A DNA stretch of 6,611 bases, taken from assembly GCA_937876275.1 (NCBI GenBank), contig CALFIA010000014.1, positions 1-6,611 of the forward strand, given 5' to 3'. Below, in pieces: positions 1-6,583 of the stretch (position 1 is its first letter; each line of letters opens with the position of its first letter). The notes under the pieces were generated by a model. The model had not been told where the DNA came from. It saw nothing but the letters and a program-made list of their open reading frames with translations, and ran no database searches. The position numbers and the translations under genes are program-made. This DNA comes from an uncultured Actinomycetes bacterium (GTDB lineage Bacteria; Actinomycetota; Actinomycetes; S36-B12).

Positions 1-1
1 A

Positions 2-1054
2 GCCAAGATCCTGCGGGCAAACGAGGACAACATCACCAAGGACGACGTCACCGAGGGCCTGACGGCCGTCGTGGCCATTCGCCTCGCGGAGCCCCAGTTC
101 GAAGGCCAGACCAAGGAGATCCTCGGGACTCCGGCAGCTACCCGCATCGTCGGCAATGTCGTGGCCAAGGAGCTCGCCGCCTGGTTCACGAACCCGCCGC
201 GCGGCGAGAAAGCCGCAGCCAAGGCGGTGCTCGAGAAGTCCGCGAATGCCATGCGTGCTCGCATCGCCGCTCGCACCCATCGCGACACCCAGCGCCGCAA
301 GACGGCACTCGAATCCTCGGCACTTCCCGCAAAGCTCGTCGACTGCCGTGCTGATGACGTCGAGCGCACCGAACTGTTCATCGTGGAGGGCGACAGCGCC
401 CTGGGCACGGCCAAGGTTGCCCGCAATGCCGACTATCAGGCGCTCCTGCCTATTCGCGGCAAGATTCTCAACGTCCAGAAGTCGTCACTCGCTGACATGC
501 TGAAGAACAATGAATGCGCGTCGATCATCCAGGTGATCGGCGCCGGTTCAGGTCGTTCCTTCGAGCTCGATCAAGCGCGCTACGGCAAGGTCATCTTGAT
601 GTCAGATGCCGACGTCGACGGCGCGCACATTCGCTGCCTGCTGCTGACCTTGATCCATCGCTACATGCGTCCGTTGCTCGATGCCGGGCGTGTGTTTGCT
701 GCAGTGCCGCCGCTCCATCGTCTCGAGATCATCAACGCGGGCAGCAAGGCCAATGAGGTCATCTACACGTACTCCGATGCCGAGATGAAGTCACTGCTCG
801 TCGATGCCGACAAGCGCGGCAAGCGAGTCAAGGACCCAGTGCAGCGGTACAAGGGCCTCGGCGAGATGGATGCCTCACAGCTTCGCGAGACTACGATGGA
901 TCCCGCGCATCGCACACTGCGTCGCATCTCGGTATCTGACGCTCAGGCAGCCGAAGAGGTCTTTGACCTGCTCATGGGCAATGACGTCGCTCCGCGCAAG
1001 GAGTTCATCGTCGACGGGGCTGCCGGCCTCGATCGCGATCGTATTGACGCATAA
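2..1054 (+). CDS. parE: DNA topoisomerase IV subunit B (ParE-like), C-terminal part, cut by left edge
   Basis: This is the ATPase/TOPRIM subunit of a type IIA topoisomerase, which pairs with ParC to unlink replicated DNA in the cytoplasm. The reading frame is open from base 2, so the N-terminal ATPase domain lies outside the window; 350 residues remain. The first about 70 visible residues are the end of the transducer domain, with the family phrase EPQFEGQTKEILG. The TOPRIM domain follows: EGDSA with the catalytic-type Glu at visible residue 129, PIRGKILNVQK just after, and DADVDGAHI with Asp 202, 204 and 206 as the magnesium ligands. The tail has RYKGLGEMD, common to GyrB and ParE. There is no large insertion in the TOPRIM region like that of enterobacterial GyrB. 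The ending, LMGNDVAPRKEFI then a short Asp-rich tail, matches what I recall of actinomycete ParE rather than GyrB. The parC gene further along supports ParE. A GTG at 71 opens a shorter frame but is internal to the domain, so it is not a start. The ParE versus GyrB choice is inference; family membership is certain. Confidence 0.93.
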   Translation, partial: AKILRANEDNITKDDVTEGLTAVVAIRLAEPQFEGQTKEILGTPAATRIVGNVVAKELAAWFTNPPRGEKAAAKAVLEKSANAMRARIAARTHRDTQRRKTALESSALPAKLVDCRADDVERTELFIVEGDSALGTAKVARNADYQALLPIRGKILNVQKSSLADMLKNNECASIIQVIGAGSGRSFELDQARYGKVILMSDADVDGAHIRCLLLTLIHRYMRPLLDAGRVFAAVPPLHRLEIINAGSKANEVIYTYSDAEMKSLLVDADKRGKRVKDPVQRYKGLGEMDASQLRETTMDPAHRTLRRISVSDAQAAEEVFDLLMGNDVAPRKEFIVDGAAGLDRDRIDA

Positions 1055-1084
1055 CTGCGCCACCCCGTGGGTCGCGGGTAAGGC

Positions 1085-1597
1085 TTAACCGTGGTGGATG
1101 TTCAGGCGTCCGGTGCGCACGTCGTAGATCGCGCCACCGACCTGGAGATTCTTCGGGAGCAGCGGGAATGCCCGGATCCGATCGAGGTCGGTCTGCAGGG
1201 CTGACTCCTGGTTGTCGACCGTGCGGAACTCGATGCTGCGGGTATCGACGTCGAAGCGCTCCTTGATTTCCGCGTGGATCGCCGCCTCCGTGCCACTGGC
1301 CATCTTGCATTCGGTGTGGGGCATGACCAGCACACGATTGACGTTGAGCAGGTAGGTCGCGAGCACCAGGGTGCGCAGGACGTCGTCGGTGACGCGGGCG
1401 CCGGCGTTACGGATGATCTTCACGTCACCGGGCTCCATGCCGACCACGGCCAGCGGCGCGATGCGGCTGTCCATGCAGGTGATGATCGCCAGGCCCTTGG
1501 CCGCGATGCCGCTCAGGGCGCTGGAGGTGAAACCGGCCTCATGGGCTGCATTACTGGCGAGCACGTCGGCAAAGGCATCAGCCGGGAAATCAGTCAT
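1085..1597 (-). CDS. Beta-class carbonic anhydrase (short actinobacterial type)
   Basis: This enzyme interconverts carbon dioxide and bicarbonate using a zinc ion and should be cytoplasmic, since no signal peptide is visible. The 170-residue protein has the full beta-class set: Cys41, Asp43 and Arg45 in CMDSR, then His94 and Cys97 in HTEC. Cys41, His94 and Cys97 are the expected zinc ligands, and Asp43/Arg45 the catalytic dyad that frees the fourth zinc position for water. RNAGARVTDDVLRTL after the first motif is typical of the short actinobacterial form; Mycobacterium tuberculosis Rv1284 (about 163 residues) is the closest protein I can recall. The ATG at 1597 puts the expected N-terminal helix in place. 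No Shine-Dalgarno sequence precedes it, but a -10-like box ends six bases upstream, which suggests a leaderless message. The gene is convergent with parE (30-base gap) and divergent from fprA. Beta-anhydrases often supply bicarbonate for carboxylation in biosynthesis; nothing in the neighbourhood says which pathway. Confidence 0.95.
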   Translation of the reverse strand: MTDFPADAFADVLASNAAHEAGFTSSALSGIAAKGLAIITCMDSRIAPLAVVGMEPGDVKIIRNAGARVTDDVLRTLVLATYLLNVNRVLVMPHTECKMASGTEAAIHAEIKERFDVDTRSIEFRTVDNQESALQTDLDRIRAFPLLPKNLQVGGAIYDVRTGRLNIHHG

Positions 1598-1603
1598 GTC
1601 CGA

Positions 1604-1609
1604 ACTCTA
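1604..1609 (-). promoter_or_regulatory. Possible -10 box for a leaderless carbonic anhydrase transcript
   Basis: Read on the minus strand the hexamer is TAGAGT, fitting the actinobacterial -10 pattern TAnnnT. Six bases separate it from the ATG at 1597, so transcription would be expected to begin at or within a base or two of the A of the start codon. This agrees with the absence of a Shine-Dalgarno sequence. I see no good -35 hexamer at 16-18 bases; a CTGACG lies too close (13-base spacer). Leaderless genes are common in actinobacteria. The assignment rests on position and pattern only. Confidence 0.4.
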
Positions 1610-1650
1610 GGCCGTGTGTTCTCGTCAGGTGGCCGGCGCAGCAGGCAGAT

Positions 1651-1673
1651 GTGACCCACGTGGTCATCGTCAC
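1651..1673. repeat. Nested inverted repeat in divergent promoter region (operator candidate)
   Basis: Three overlapping symmetries sit here between the divergent anhydrase and fprA genes. TGACC (1652-1656) and GGTCA (1662-1666) are exact inverted arms five bases apart. CCACGTGG (1656-1663) is a perfect eight-base palindrome. GTGAC (1651-1655) and GTCAC (1669-1673) form a second pair of arms. The element lies about 55 bases upstream of the anhydrase start and 76 upstream of the fprA start, a plausible place for a dimeric regulator to act on either gene. I cannot name a regulator, and short palindromes do arise by chance in GC-rich DNA. Confidence 0.35.
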
Positions 1674-1738
1674 AGTGGCGTGGAAGAGCCCCTGAGCGGC
1701 CATGTGTGTGGCATCGTTCGGGGACCAGTACGCCCATG

Positions 1739-1744
1739 AAGGAG
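1739..1744 (+). promoter_or_regulatory. Ribosome binding site of fprA
   Basis: AAGGAG with a five-base spacer to the ATG at 1750. This fixes the fprA start and rules out the in-frame ATG at 1702, which would add 16 residues ahead of the FAD-binding fold with no comparable site upstream. Confidence 0.85.
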
Positions 1745-1749
1745 TCGGA

Positions 1750-3105
1750 ATGTCTCGAGCGCTCAGAGTTGCCATCATCGGATCCGGCCCCTCGGGCATG
1801 TACGCCGCTGATGCCCTGATCGGCCAGACCGACGTTCCTGTCTCCGTCGACGTCATCGACAAGCTGCCCGTACCCTTCGGCCTGGTGCGCTACGGCGTGG
1901 CCCCCGATCACCACAGCATCCGCTCGGTGCGCGACACCCTCGACAAGATCCTCGACAAGCCGGGTGTGCGCTTCATCGGCAATCTCGAGGTCGGCAGCGA
2001 TATCAGCGTGACCGAACTCCACGAGTACTTCGATGCGGTGATCTTTACTTATGGTGCCTCGCGTGACCGCCGGCTCGGTATTCCCGGGGAGGATCTCGCG
2101 GGCAGTGTTGCTGCGACCGATTTCGTTGCCTGGTACTGCGGTCATCCGGAAGCCGATCGCGCGGAGTTCGAGACACTCGTTCCTTCCGCCACCTCGGCCG
2201 TCGTGGTCGGAGTCGGAAACGTCGCCGTTGACGTCACCCGAGTTCTCGGCAAGACCGTTGCCGAGCTCAATGACACTGATATGCCACAGCATGTGTTCGA
2301 CACCCTCGACAAGAGCGGCATCACCGATATCTACGTCCTGGGCCGCCGTGGCCCGGCGCAGGCCACGTTCACGACCAAGGAGCTCAAGGAACTCGGCGAG
2401 CTCGCGGATGCCGACGTGATCATCGATCCGGCGGCCATGGAACTCGATGCCTTCAGTGCTGAGCAGGCAGCCGCCGACAAGGCCACGGCTCGCAATGTCG
2501 AGGTCATGCGCGAGTGGTCCACCCGCACTCCTGAGGGCAAGCGCCGTCGTATCCACATGCACTTCTTCGCACGCCCGGTCGAGCTCACCGGTGATGATCG
2601 CGTGCGGCAGGTGGTGGTGGAGCGAACGGCCCTTGATGCCACCGGTGGCGCTTCCGGTACCGGAGAGATGTACACGGTCAATGCCGACTTCGTCGTACGT
2701 AGCGTGGGCTATCGCGGCACGGCCCTCGATGAGGTGCCGTTCGACTCAGGCAAGAACGTGATCCCGAGCGCTGAAGGTCGCGTGCAGCGCGACGGCGTGA
2801 CCGTCCCGGGTGAATACGTCGCTGGCTGGATCAAGCGCGGCCCGACGGGCATCATCGGCACGAATAAGAAGTGCGCTGTCGGCACGGTGGCTTCCCTGCT
2901 TGAAGACGTCAGCGCCAATCTGCTGCCCGCACCTGCCCACGGCACCATCGAGGAGTTTGACGCTCGCATAGCCGGACTCGAGACCGTCGACACCGCTGGC
3001 TGGCGTTCCATCGATCAGGCGGAGCGTGCCTTGGGTGAGTCCGCGGGACGCGCTCGTACTTCCCTGCACACTGAGGCTGACATGCTCGCCGCAGCGAAGG
3101 GCTAA
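1750..3105 (+). CDS. fprA: Ferredoxin/adrenodoxin-type NADP reductase (FprA family)
   Basis: This FAD enzyme moves electrons between NADPH and small one-electron carriers such as ferredoxins, which can feed cytochromes P450 and other redox enzymes; it is soluble and cytoplasmic. The product is 451 residues, close to the roughly 456 of Mycobacterium FprA. The N-terminal FAD fold has VAIIGSGPSG with Gly11, Gly13 and Gly16, followed by PFGLVRYGVAPDH, a hallmark of adrenodoxin-reductase-like enzymes. The NADP fold has GVGNVAVDV from Gly154, and GRRGPAQATFTTKEL from Gly198, where Arg199/Arg200 are placed to contact the NADPH 2'-phosphate. GWIKRGPTGIIGTNKKC from Gly359 closes the FAD site. No N-terminal ferredoxin domain is fused, unlike the longer FprB type. 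The start is chosen from the ribosome binding site at 1739-1744. The gene diverges from the carbonic anhydrase and runs tail-to-tail into the Fe-S protein gene, overlapping it by four bases. The family call is very secure; the physiological partner is unknown. Confidence 0.95.
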   Translation: MSRALRVAIIGSGPSGMYAADALIGQTDVPVSVDVIDKLPVPFGLVRYGVAPDHHSIRSVRDTLDKILDKPGVRFIGNLEVGSDISVTELHEYFDAVIFTYGASRDRRLGIPGEDLAGSVAATDFVAWYCGHPEADRAEFETLVPSATSAVVVGVGNVAVDVTRVLGKTVAELNDTDMPQHVFDTLDKSGITDIYVLGRRGPAQATFTTKELKELGELADADVIIDPAAMELDAFSAEQAAADKATARNVEVMREWSTRTPEGKRRRIHMHFFARPVELTGDDRVRQVVVERTALDATGGASGTGEMYTVNADFVVRSVGYRGTALDEVPFDSGKNVIPSAEGRVQRDGVTVPGEYVAGWIKRGPTGIIGTNKKCAVGTVASLLEDVSANLLPAPAHGTIEEFDARIAGLETVDTAGWRSIDQAERALGESAGRARTSLHTEADMLAAAKG

Positions 3106-4055
3106 CGCCAGTTCGTGCTCTCGGTCATTGACACGGCTACCCAGGCGGTGCCGGCGACTGGCTCTTTGTTGCATGACTCCGCTCGCTCAGGGATGTCCTG
3201 CGTGCGCACGCTCACTCGCCAACTGCGTCCGTCGCGATGGCGCACCTCGGCCATGAGCTGAGCGAGATTCTCGAATCGCACCCCGGGGCGCACGGGAACA
3301 GCGCGATCGTCAATGATCCAGAGCACATCGAGGGCGTTCTCGGCGCGCTCGTCAATGGTGGTGCGGACATGAGCTTCGGCCACCTGCAGCGGTTGCGGCC
3401 ATGCGGAGCGGCCACGGTATGACTCGGTAGTGATCTCGCGGGCGAACGCTGCGGCGTGAATCTCCAGGGCACGCTCAGTGGTCAGACGCCCCCACACTGC
3501 ACCCGACGGAATGGTAAGCGCGGTTGGAGCAAACCGATGGCCGCCCAGATGGCTGCATTCCCACACCGACGAGCGGACTTCTGCGGGCAGGGCATCGTGC
3601 ACGGCGGCGATCAGTGCACGACCATGAATCGCGCAGCATGCATCTCGGCCACTGTGCGTGCAGATGAACATGGTGGGGTCTGCAACCTTGGTACCGATCG
3701 GCGGAAGCTGGCCCTGAGCCATAGCCGCGAAATCCCAGGTGGCAAGCTCGCTGAGATCGCGAATCAGTCCGTGGCGCATCCAGCAGTCACCCGGGCTGGT
3801 GTGCACGACCCAGACGTTGTGCTCGGAGATAGTGCGATCGGTGCGCTCAGGGTGGCGGGCCAGCAACAACGAGGTGCCGGTGCCCTGTGCACGCTCGATG
3901 AGCTGCTGACCAAGCACTGGGTCGATGGTGCTCTCCAGCAATGCCTGTGAACCCCATGGGCCCGGCTGCTCGATGACGACCCAGCACTGGGCGACTTGGG
4001 CCGTGCCTACGAGGGGTTCGTCGGCGGCGAGGGATTCGACGGAACAGGCGCTCAT
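3102..4055 (-). CDS. Sucrase/ferredoxin-like protein, predicted thioredoxin-fold [2Fe-2S] protein
   Basis: The 317-residue protein matches the sucrase/ferredoxin-like family (Suc_Fer-like, related to fungal Apd1/Aim32), whose members are thioredoxin-fold iron-sulphur proteins. The 'sucrase' name is historical and should not be read as sugar hydrolysis. The signature is FICTHSGRDACCAIHGR with Cys132, Cys140 and Cys141, then WECSHLGGHRFAP with Cys167, His169 and His173. As I recall, Apd1 and Aim32 bind [2Fe-2S] with two cysteines and two histidines four residues apart; His169/His173 in HLGGH fit that spacing. GDCWMRHGLI near residue 90 adds Cys91. There is no signal peptide or membrane segment. 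The ATG at 4055 overlaps the parC stop as ATGA and has GGGAGG nine bases upstream, so translation is probably coupled to parC. The stop overlaps that of fprA on the other strand. Electron transfer with FprA is inference only; the true role is not known to me. Confidence 0.85.
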   Translation of the reverse strand: MSACSVESLAADEPLVGTAQVAQCWVVIEQPGPWGSQALLESTIDPVLGQQLIERAQGTGTSLLLARHPERTDRTISEHNVWVVHTSPGDCWMRHGLIRDLSELATWDFAAMAQGQLPPIGTKVADPTMFICTHSGRDACCAIHGRALIAAVHDALPAEVRSSVWECSHLGGHRFAPTALTIPSGAVWGRLTTERALEIHAAAFAREITTESYRGRSAWPQPLQVAEAHVRTTIDERAENALDVLWIIDDRAVPVRPGVRFENLAQLMAEVRHRDGRSWRVSVRTQDIPERAESCNKEPVAGTAWVAVSMTESTNWR

Positions 4056-6496
4056 GTAATCGAGCCTCCCACACCAGCGATAGGCGCAGTGCCGGCAGTT
4101 CCGGTGCCATCACGTCGGTCATCTATCGCGGGCAGTTCGACAGCCACGCCGGAAGCAGTCGACGCCCGAGGCGGTGCACTGACCGCCCAAGCTCCGATCA
4201 GAGCATCCTCACCCGAGCGCAGCTTGTGGCAACGCACGCCTGCCGTCGCGCGACCCTTGGCGGGGTATTCGGCGAATGCAGTGACCTTGATGCTGCCGGC
4301 ATCAGTGCCCGGCAGTGCGCTGGAGGAGCCTGCGATGGTCACCACGCAGGCCTTCGCCGGATCCGTGATGACCGCAAATCCCAGGACTTCGTCGCCCTTG
4401 CCCAGCTTGATGCCTGCCATGCCCGCTGCTGCACGACCTTGGGGGCGCACGGCACTGGCCGGGAAGTGCAGTAGTTGCGCCTGGGCGGTGATCAGGACCA
4501 GTTCGGCCGATTCTGCAGTGGCCTCATCCAGTGCTGCGGCGCCGACGACAGCGTCCTTGTCGTCGATTCGAATGACATCCCAGGAATCCTTGTTGCTCAG
4601 TGCATCAGGCTGGACGCGCTTGATGACACCGGAGCGAGTCGCCAGTGCGATCCCGGAATCCAGGGGAGCAAGGCACAGCGCCGATTCGCCCTTGGGCAGA
4701 TCGATGAAGGCACCGAGAGGTGCACCGGCAGATAACGCGGGGGTGCCATGAACTGCGGGAAGTGACGGGATGTCGAGCACGGACATACGAATCACTCTGC
4801 CGGCGCTTGTTACGAGCCCGATGTGGCCTCGAGTTGTCGCAGGTGCATACGACGTGATGACGTCATGCTTGGCGCGCGTGGCCTCCGGATCGGAAGCGAG
4901 GCGAGTGTCAGATGTGCGGGCGATCAGGCCGGTGCTCGACATCAGCACGATGCACGGTTCATCCTCGACTTCAAGCGACATCGCAGTGGTGGTCACGGCA
5001 ACGCTGCCCTCCATGAGCAGAGTGCGACGCGGCGTAGCGTGCGCCTTGGCTACAGCGGCGAGCTCATCCGAGACCACGGTGCGCAGTGCGTTGTCATCGT
5101 CGATGATCGCGGTGAGCGCCTCGATATCACTGCGCAGGCCGTCCGCTTCCTTCTCGAGTTCGATACGCGAGAACTTCGTCAGGCGGCGCAGGGGCATGTC
5201 GAGGATGTAGTTCGCCTGAGTGTCGGAAAGGTCGAAGACGTCAATGAGTCGCTGCTTCGCCGACGCGGCGTCATCGGATTCGCGAATCAGCTGAATCACC
5301 TCGTCGATGTCGAGAATTGCGATGAGCAAGCCCTCGACGATGTGCAGTCGATCTTGGGCCTTCGCTCGACGGAAACGGCTGCGGCGCAGCACGACCTCGA
5401 ATCGATGGGAGAGGAACACGTGCAGCATGTCGAGAATGCCCAGCGTCTGCGGCTGGCCCTGAACCAGTGCCACCGCGTTGATGTTGACACTGTCTTCCAT
5501 CGGCGTGAGCTTGAAGAGCTGCTCGAGCACCGCCTCAGGATTGAAGGCACTCTTGATCTCGATCACGAGATTGAGCCCGGAATCACCGTCAGTGAGATCA
5601 GTGACGTCGGCGATGCCTTGGAGCTTCTTCGATTGCACGAGATCCTTGATGCGCTCGATCACGCGCTCCGGGCCAACATTCATGGGCAGCTCGGTGACCA
5701 CGATGCCCTTGCGGCGCGGACTGACCTGCTCGATGCGTGTGCGGGCGCGCACCTTGAACATGCCGCGTCCTGATTCGTACGCGTCTCTAATGCCGTCGAG
5801 TCCGATGATCACGCCACCACCGGGCAGATCGGGGCCGGGGATGAAGCGCATGATCTCGTCGAGGCTCGCCTTGGGCTTCTTGATCAGGTGACGGGCGGCG
5901 CCGATGACCTCGCCGAGGTTATGCGGCACGAGATTGGTGGCCATGCCCACCGCGATGCCGGAGGCACCATTGACGAGCAGATTCGGAATCGCGGCGGGAA
6001 GAACGGCAGGTTCGGTCTCGCGGCCGTCATAGTTCGCGACGAAGTCAACGACGTCCTCATCGAGACTGGTCGTCATGTCGAGTGCGGCGGGTGCGAGGCG
6101 TGCCTCGGTGTAGCGCATGGCGGCAGGGCCGTCATCGGCCGAGCCGAAGTTTCCGTGGCCGTCGATCATCGGCAGGCGCAGCGAGAACGGCTGTGCCATG
6201 CGCACCAGGGCGTCGTAGATCGCGGAGTCGCCGTGCGGGTGCAAGCGGCCCATGACATCACCGACCACGCGGGCGCTCTTGACGTGGCCACGCTCCGGGC
6301 GAAGGCCCATTTGCGACATCTGGAAAAGGATGCGGCGCTGTACCGGCTTGAGTCCGTCACGAGCGTCGGGCAGGGCGCGCGAGTAGATCACGGAGTACGC
6401 GTACTCGAGGAAGGAGCTGCGCATCTCCTCGGATACGTCAATGTCGACGATGCGGCCATCCCCGGCCGGGGAAGCCTTGGCGGTACGCCGTGCCAC
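4052..6496 (-). CDS. parC: DNA topoisomerase IV subunit A (ParC-like)
   Basis: This is the DNA breakage-reunion subunit that joins ParE to cut and reseal duplex DNA and decatenate chromosomes. From the GTG at 6496 it has 814 residues, beginning MARRTAKASP. The winged-helix region has HPHGDSAIYD and AMRYTEARLA; Tyr129 (codon at 6110-6112) is the active-site tyrosine with Arg128 before it. The quinolone-contact positions are Ser91 and Asp95, the residues usual in drug-sensitive enzymes. The tower and coiled-coil region runs to about residue 480, with IPNLLVNGASGIAVGMATN in its usual place. A C-terminal beta-propeller follows, where GyrA would carry QRRGGKG; here the equivalent stretch reads RAKHDVITSY, so the GyrA box is absent and topoisomerase IV is favoured. 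A longer frame begins at a GTG at 6562 (836 residues) but has no ribosome site. The chosen start has GAAGGG six bases upstream and gives the MARR opening I recall from Streptomyces ParC. The gene probably heads an operon with the Fe-S gene. Confidence 0.93.
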   Translation of the reverse strand: MARRTAKASPAGDGRIVDIDVSEEMRSSFLEYAYSVIYSRALPDARDGLKPVQRRILFQMSQMGLRPERGHVKSARVVGDVMGRLHPHGDSAIYDALVRMAQPFSLRLPMIDGHGNFGSADDGPAAMRYTEARLAPAALDMTTSLDEDVVDFVANYDGRETEPAVLPAAIPNLLVNGASGIAVGMATNLVPHNLGEVIGAARHLIKKPKASLDEIMRFIPGPDLPGGGVIIGLDGIRDAYESGRGMFKVRARTRIEQVSPRRKGIVVTELPMNVGPERVIERIKDLVQSKKLQGIADVTDLTDGDSGLNLVIEIKSAFNPEAVLEQLFKLTPMEDSVNINAVALVQGQPQTLGILDMLHVFLSHRFEVVLRRSRFRRAKAQDRLHIVEGLLIAILDIDEVIQLIRESDDAASAKQRLIDVFDLSDTQANYILDMPLRRLTKFSRIELEKEADGLRSDIEALTAIIDDDNALRTVVSDELAAVAKAHATPRRTLLMEGSVAVTTTAMSLEVEDEPCIVLMSSTGLIARTSDTRLASDPEATRAKHDVITSYAPATTRGHIGLVTSAGRVIRMSVLDIPSLPAVHGTPALSAGAPLGAFIDLPKGESALCLAPLDSGIALATRSGVIKRVQPDALSNKDSWDVIRIDDKDAVVGAAALDEATAESAELVLITAQAQLLHFPASAVRPQGRAAAGMAGIKLGKGDEVLGFAVITDPAKACVVTIAGSSSALPGTDAGSIKVTAFAEYPAKGRATAGVRCHKLRSGEDALIGAWAVSAPPRASTASGVAVELPAIDDRRDGTGTAGTAPIAGVGGSIT
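4065..4070 (-). promoter_or_regulatory. Ribosome binding site of the Fe-S protein gene, inside the parC end
   Basis: On the minus strand GGGAGG lies within the last codons of parC, nine bases before the ATG at 4055. With the ATGA stop/start overlap it supports re-initiation or coupled translation of the downstream gene. Confidence 0.65.
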
Positions 6497-6502
6497 GTGG
6501 TG

Positions 6503-6508
6503 CCCTTC
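6503..6508 (-). promoter_or_regulatory. Ribosome binding site deciding the parC start
   Basis: On the minus strand GAAGGG precedes the GTG at 6496 by six bases. The alternative GTG at 6562 has only a C/G-rich run with no AGGAGG-like motif before it, so the shorter ParC is preferred. Confidence 0.6.
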
Positions 6509-6543
6509 GTTGACTGAGCCCTCATTGTGCTGGTTCGTCCCCG

Positions 6544-6558
6544 CGGAGCGGTGCTCCG
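6544..6558. repeat. Perfect short hairpin in divergent intergenic region
   Basis: CGGAGC (6544-6549) and GCTCCG (6553-6558) are exact inverted arms around a three-base loop. It lies between the starts of parC and the divergent gene at 6584. It could be an operator or a stem in the parC leader. It has no T-run on either side, so it is unlikely to be an intrinsic terminator. Confidence 0.4.
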
Positions 6559-6570
6559 ACACCCAGGCCC

Positions 6571-6576
6571 AGGAGG
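6571..6576 (+). promoter_or_regulatory. Consensus ribosome binding site of the gene starting at 6584
   Basis: A complete AGGAGG with a seven-base spacer to a GTG. This is the strongest Shine-Dalgarno match in the window and the main reason for calling a gene at the right edge. Confidence 0.6.
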
Positions 6577-6583
6577 AACCCTC

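Noticed and set aside
1055..1084. Possible bidirectional terminator between parE and the carbonic anhydrase
   Set aside because: Only four-base stems such as ACCC-CGT-GGGT can be drawn, with no T-run. That is too weak to call a terminator.
1702..1749. 16-residue N-terminal extension of FprA from the ATG at 1702
   Set aside because: The ATG at 1750 has AAGGAG at ideal spacing and begins directly before the FAD-binding strand, as is usual in this family.
1594..2562. Long minus-strand open frame (322 codons) opposite fprA
   Set aside because: It lies antisense to a clearly conserved FprA, crosses the whole divergent promoter region, shows no recognisable motif and is rich in Asp/His/Gly/Val, as mirror frames of GC-biased codons are.
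4823..5773. Long plus-strand open frame (316 codons) opposite parC
   Set aside because: It is fully antisense to conserved ParC domains and has the composition of a codon-bias shadow, with no ribosome site or family signature.
6510..6515. Plus-strand TTGACT as a -35 box for the gene at 6584
   Set aside because: No acceptable -10 hexamer occurs 16-18 bases downstream (TTCGTC at best), so the match is probably chance.
5888..6517. Plus-strand open frame of 209 codons opposite the ParC active-site region
   Set aside because: It mirrors the most conserved part of ParC, including the catalytic tyrosine segment; the long frame follows from GC-rich third positions.
6524..6529. Minus-strand CACAAT as a -10 box for parC
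   Set aside because: It matches TATAAT at only four positions, lacks the leading T, and no -35 element is found at the right spacing.
6497..6562. N-terminal extension of ParC from the GTG at 6562
   Set aside because: There is no ribosome site before it, and the 22 added residues are low-complexity and unlike the family. The GTG at 6496 has a ribosome site and gives the expected MARR opening.
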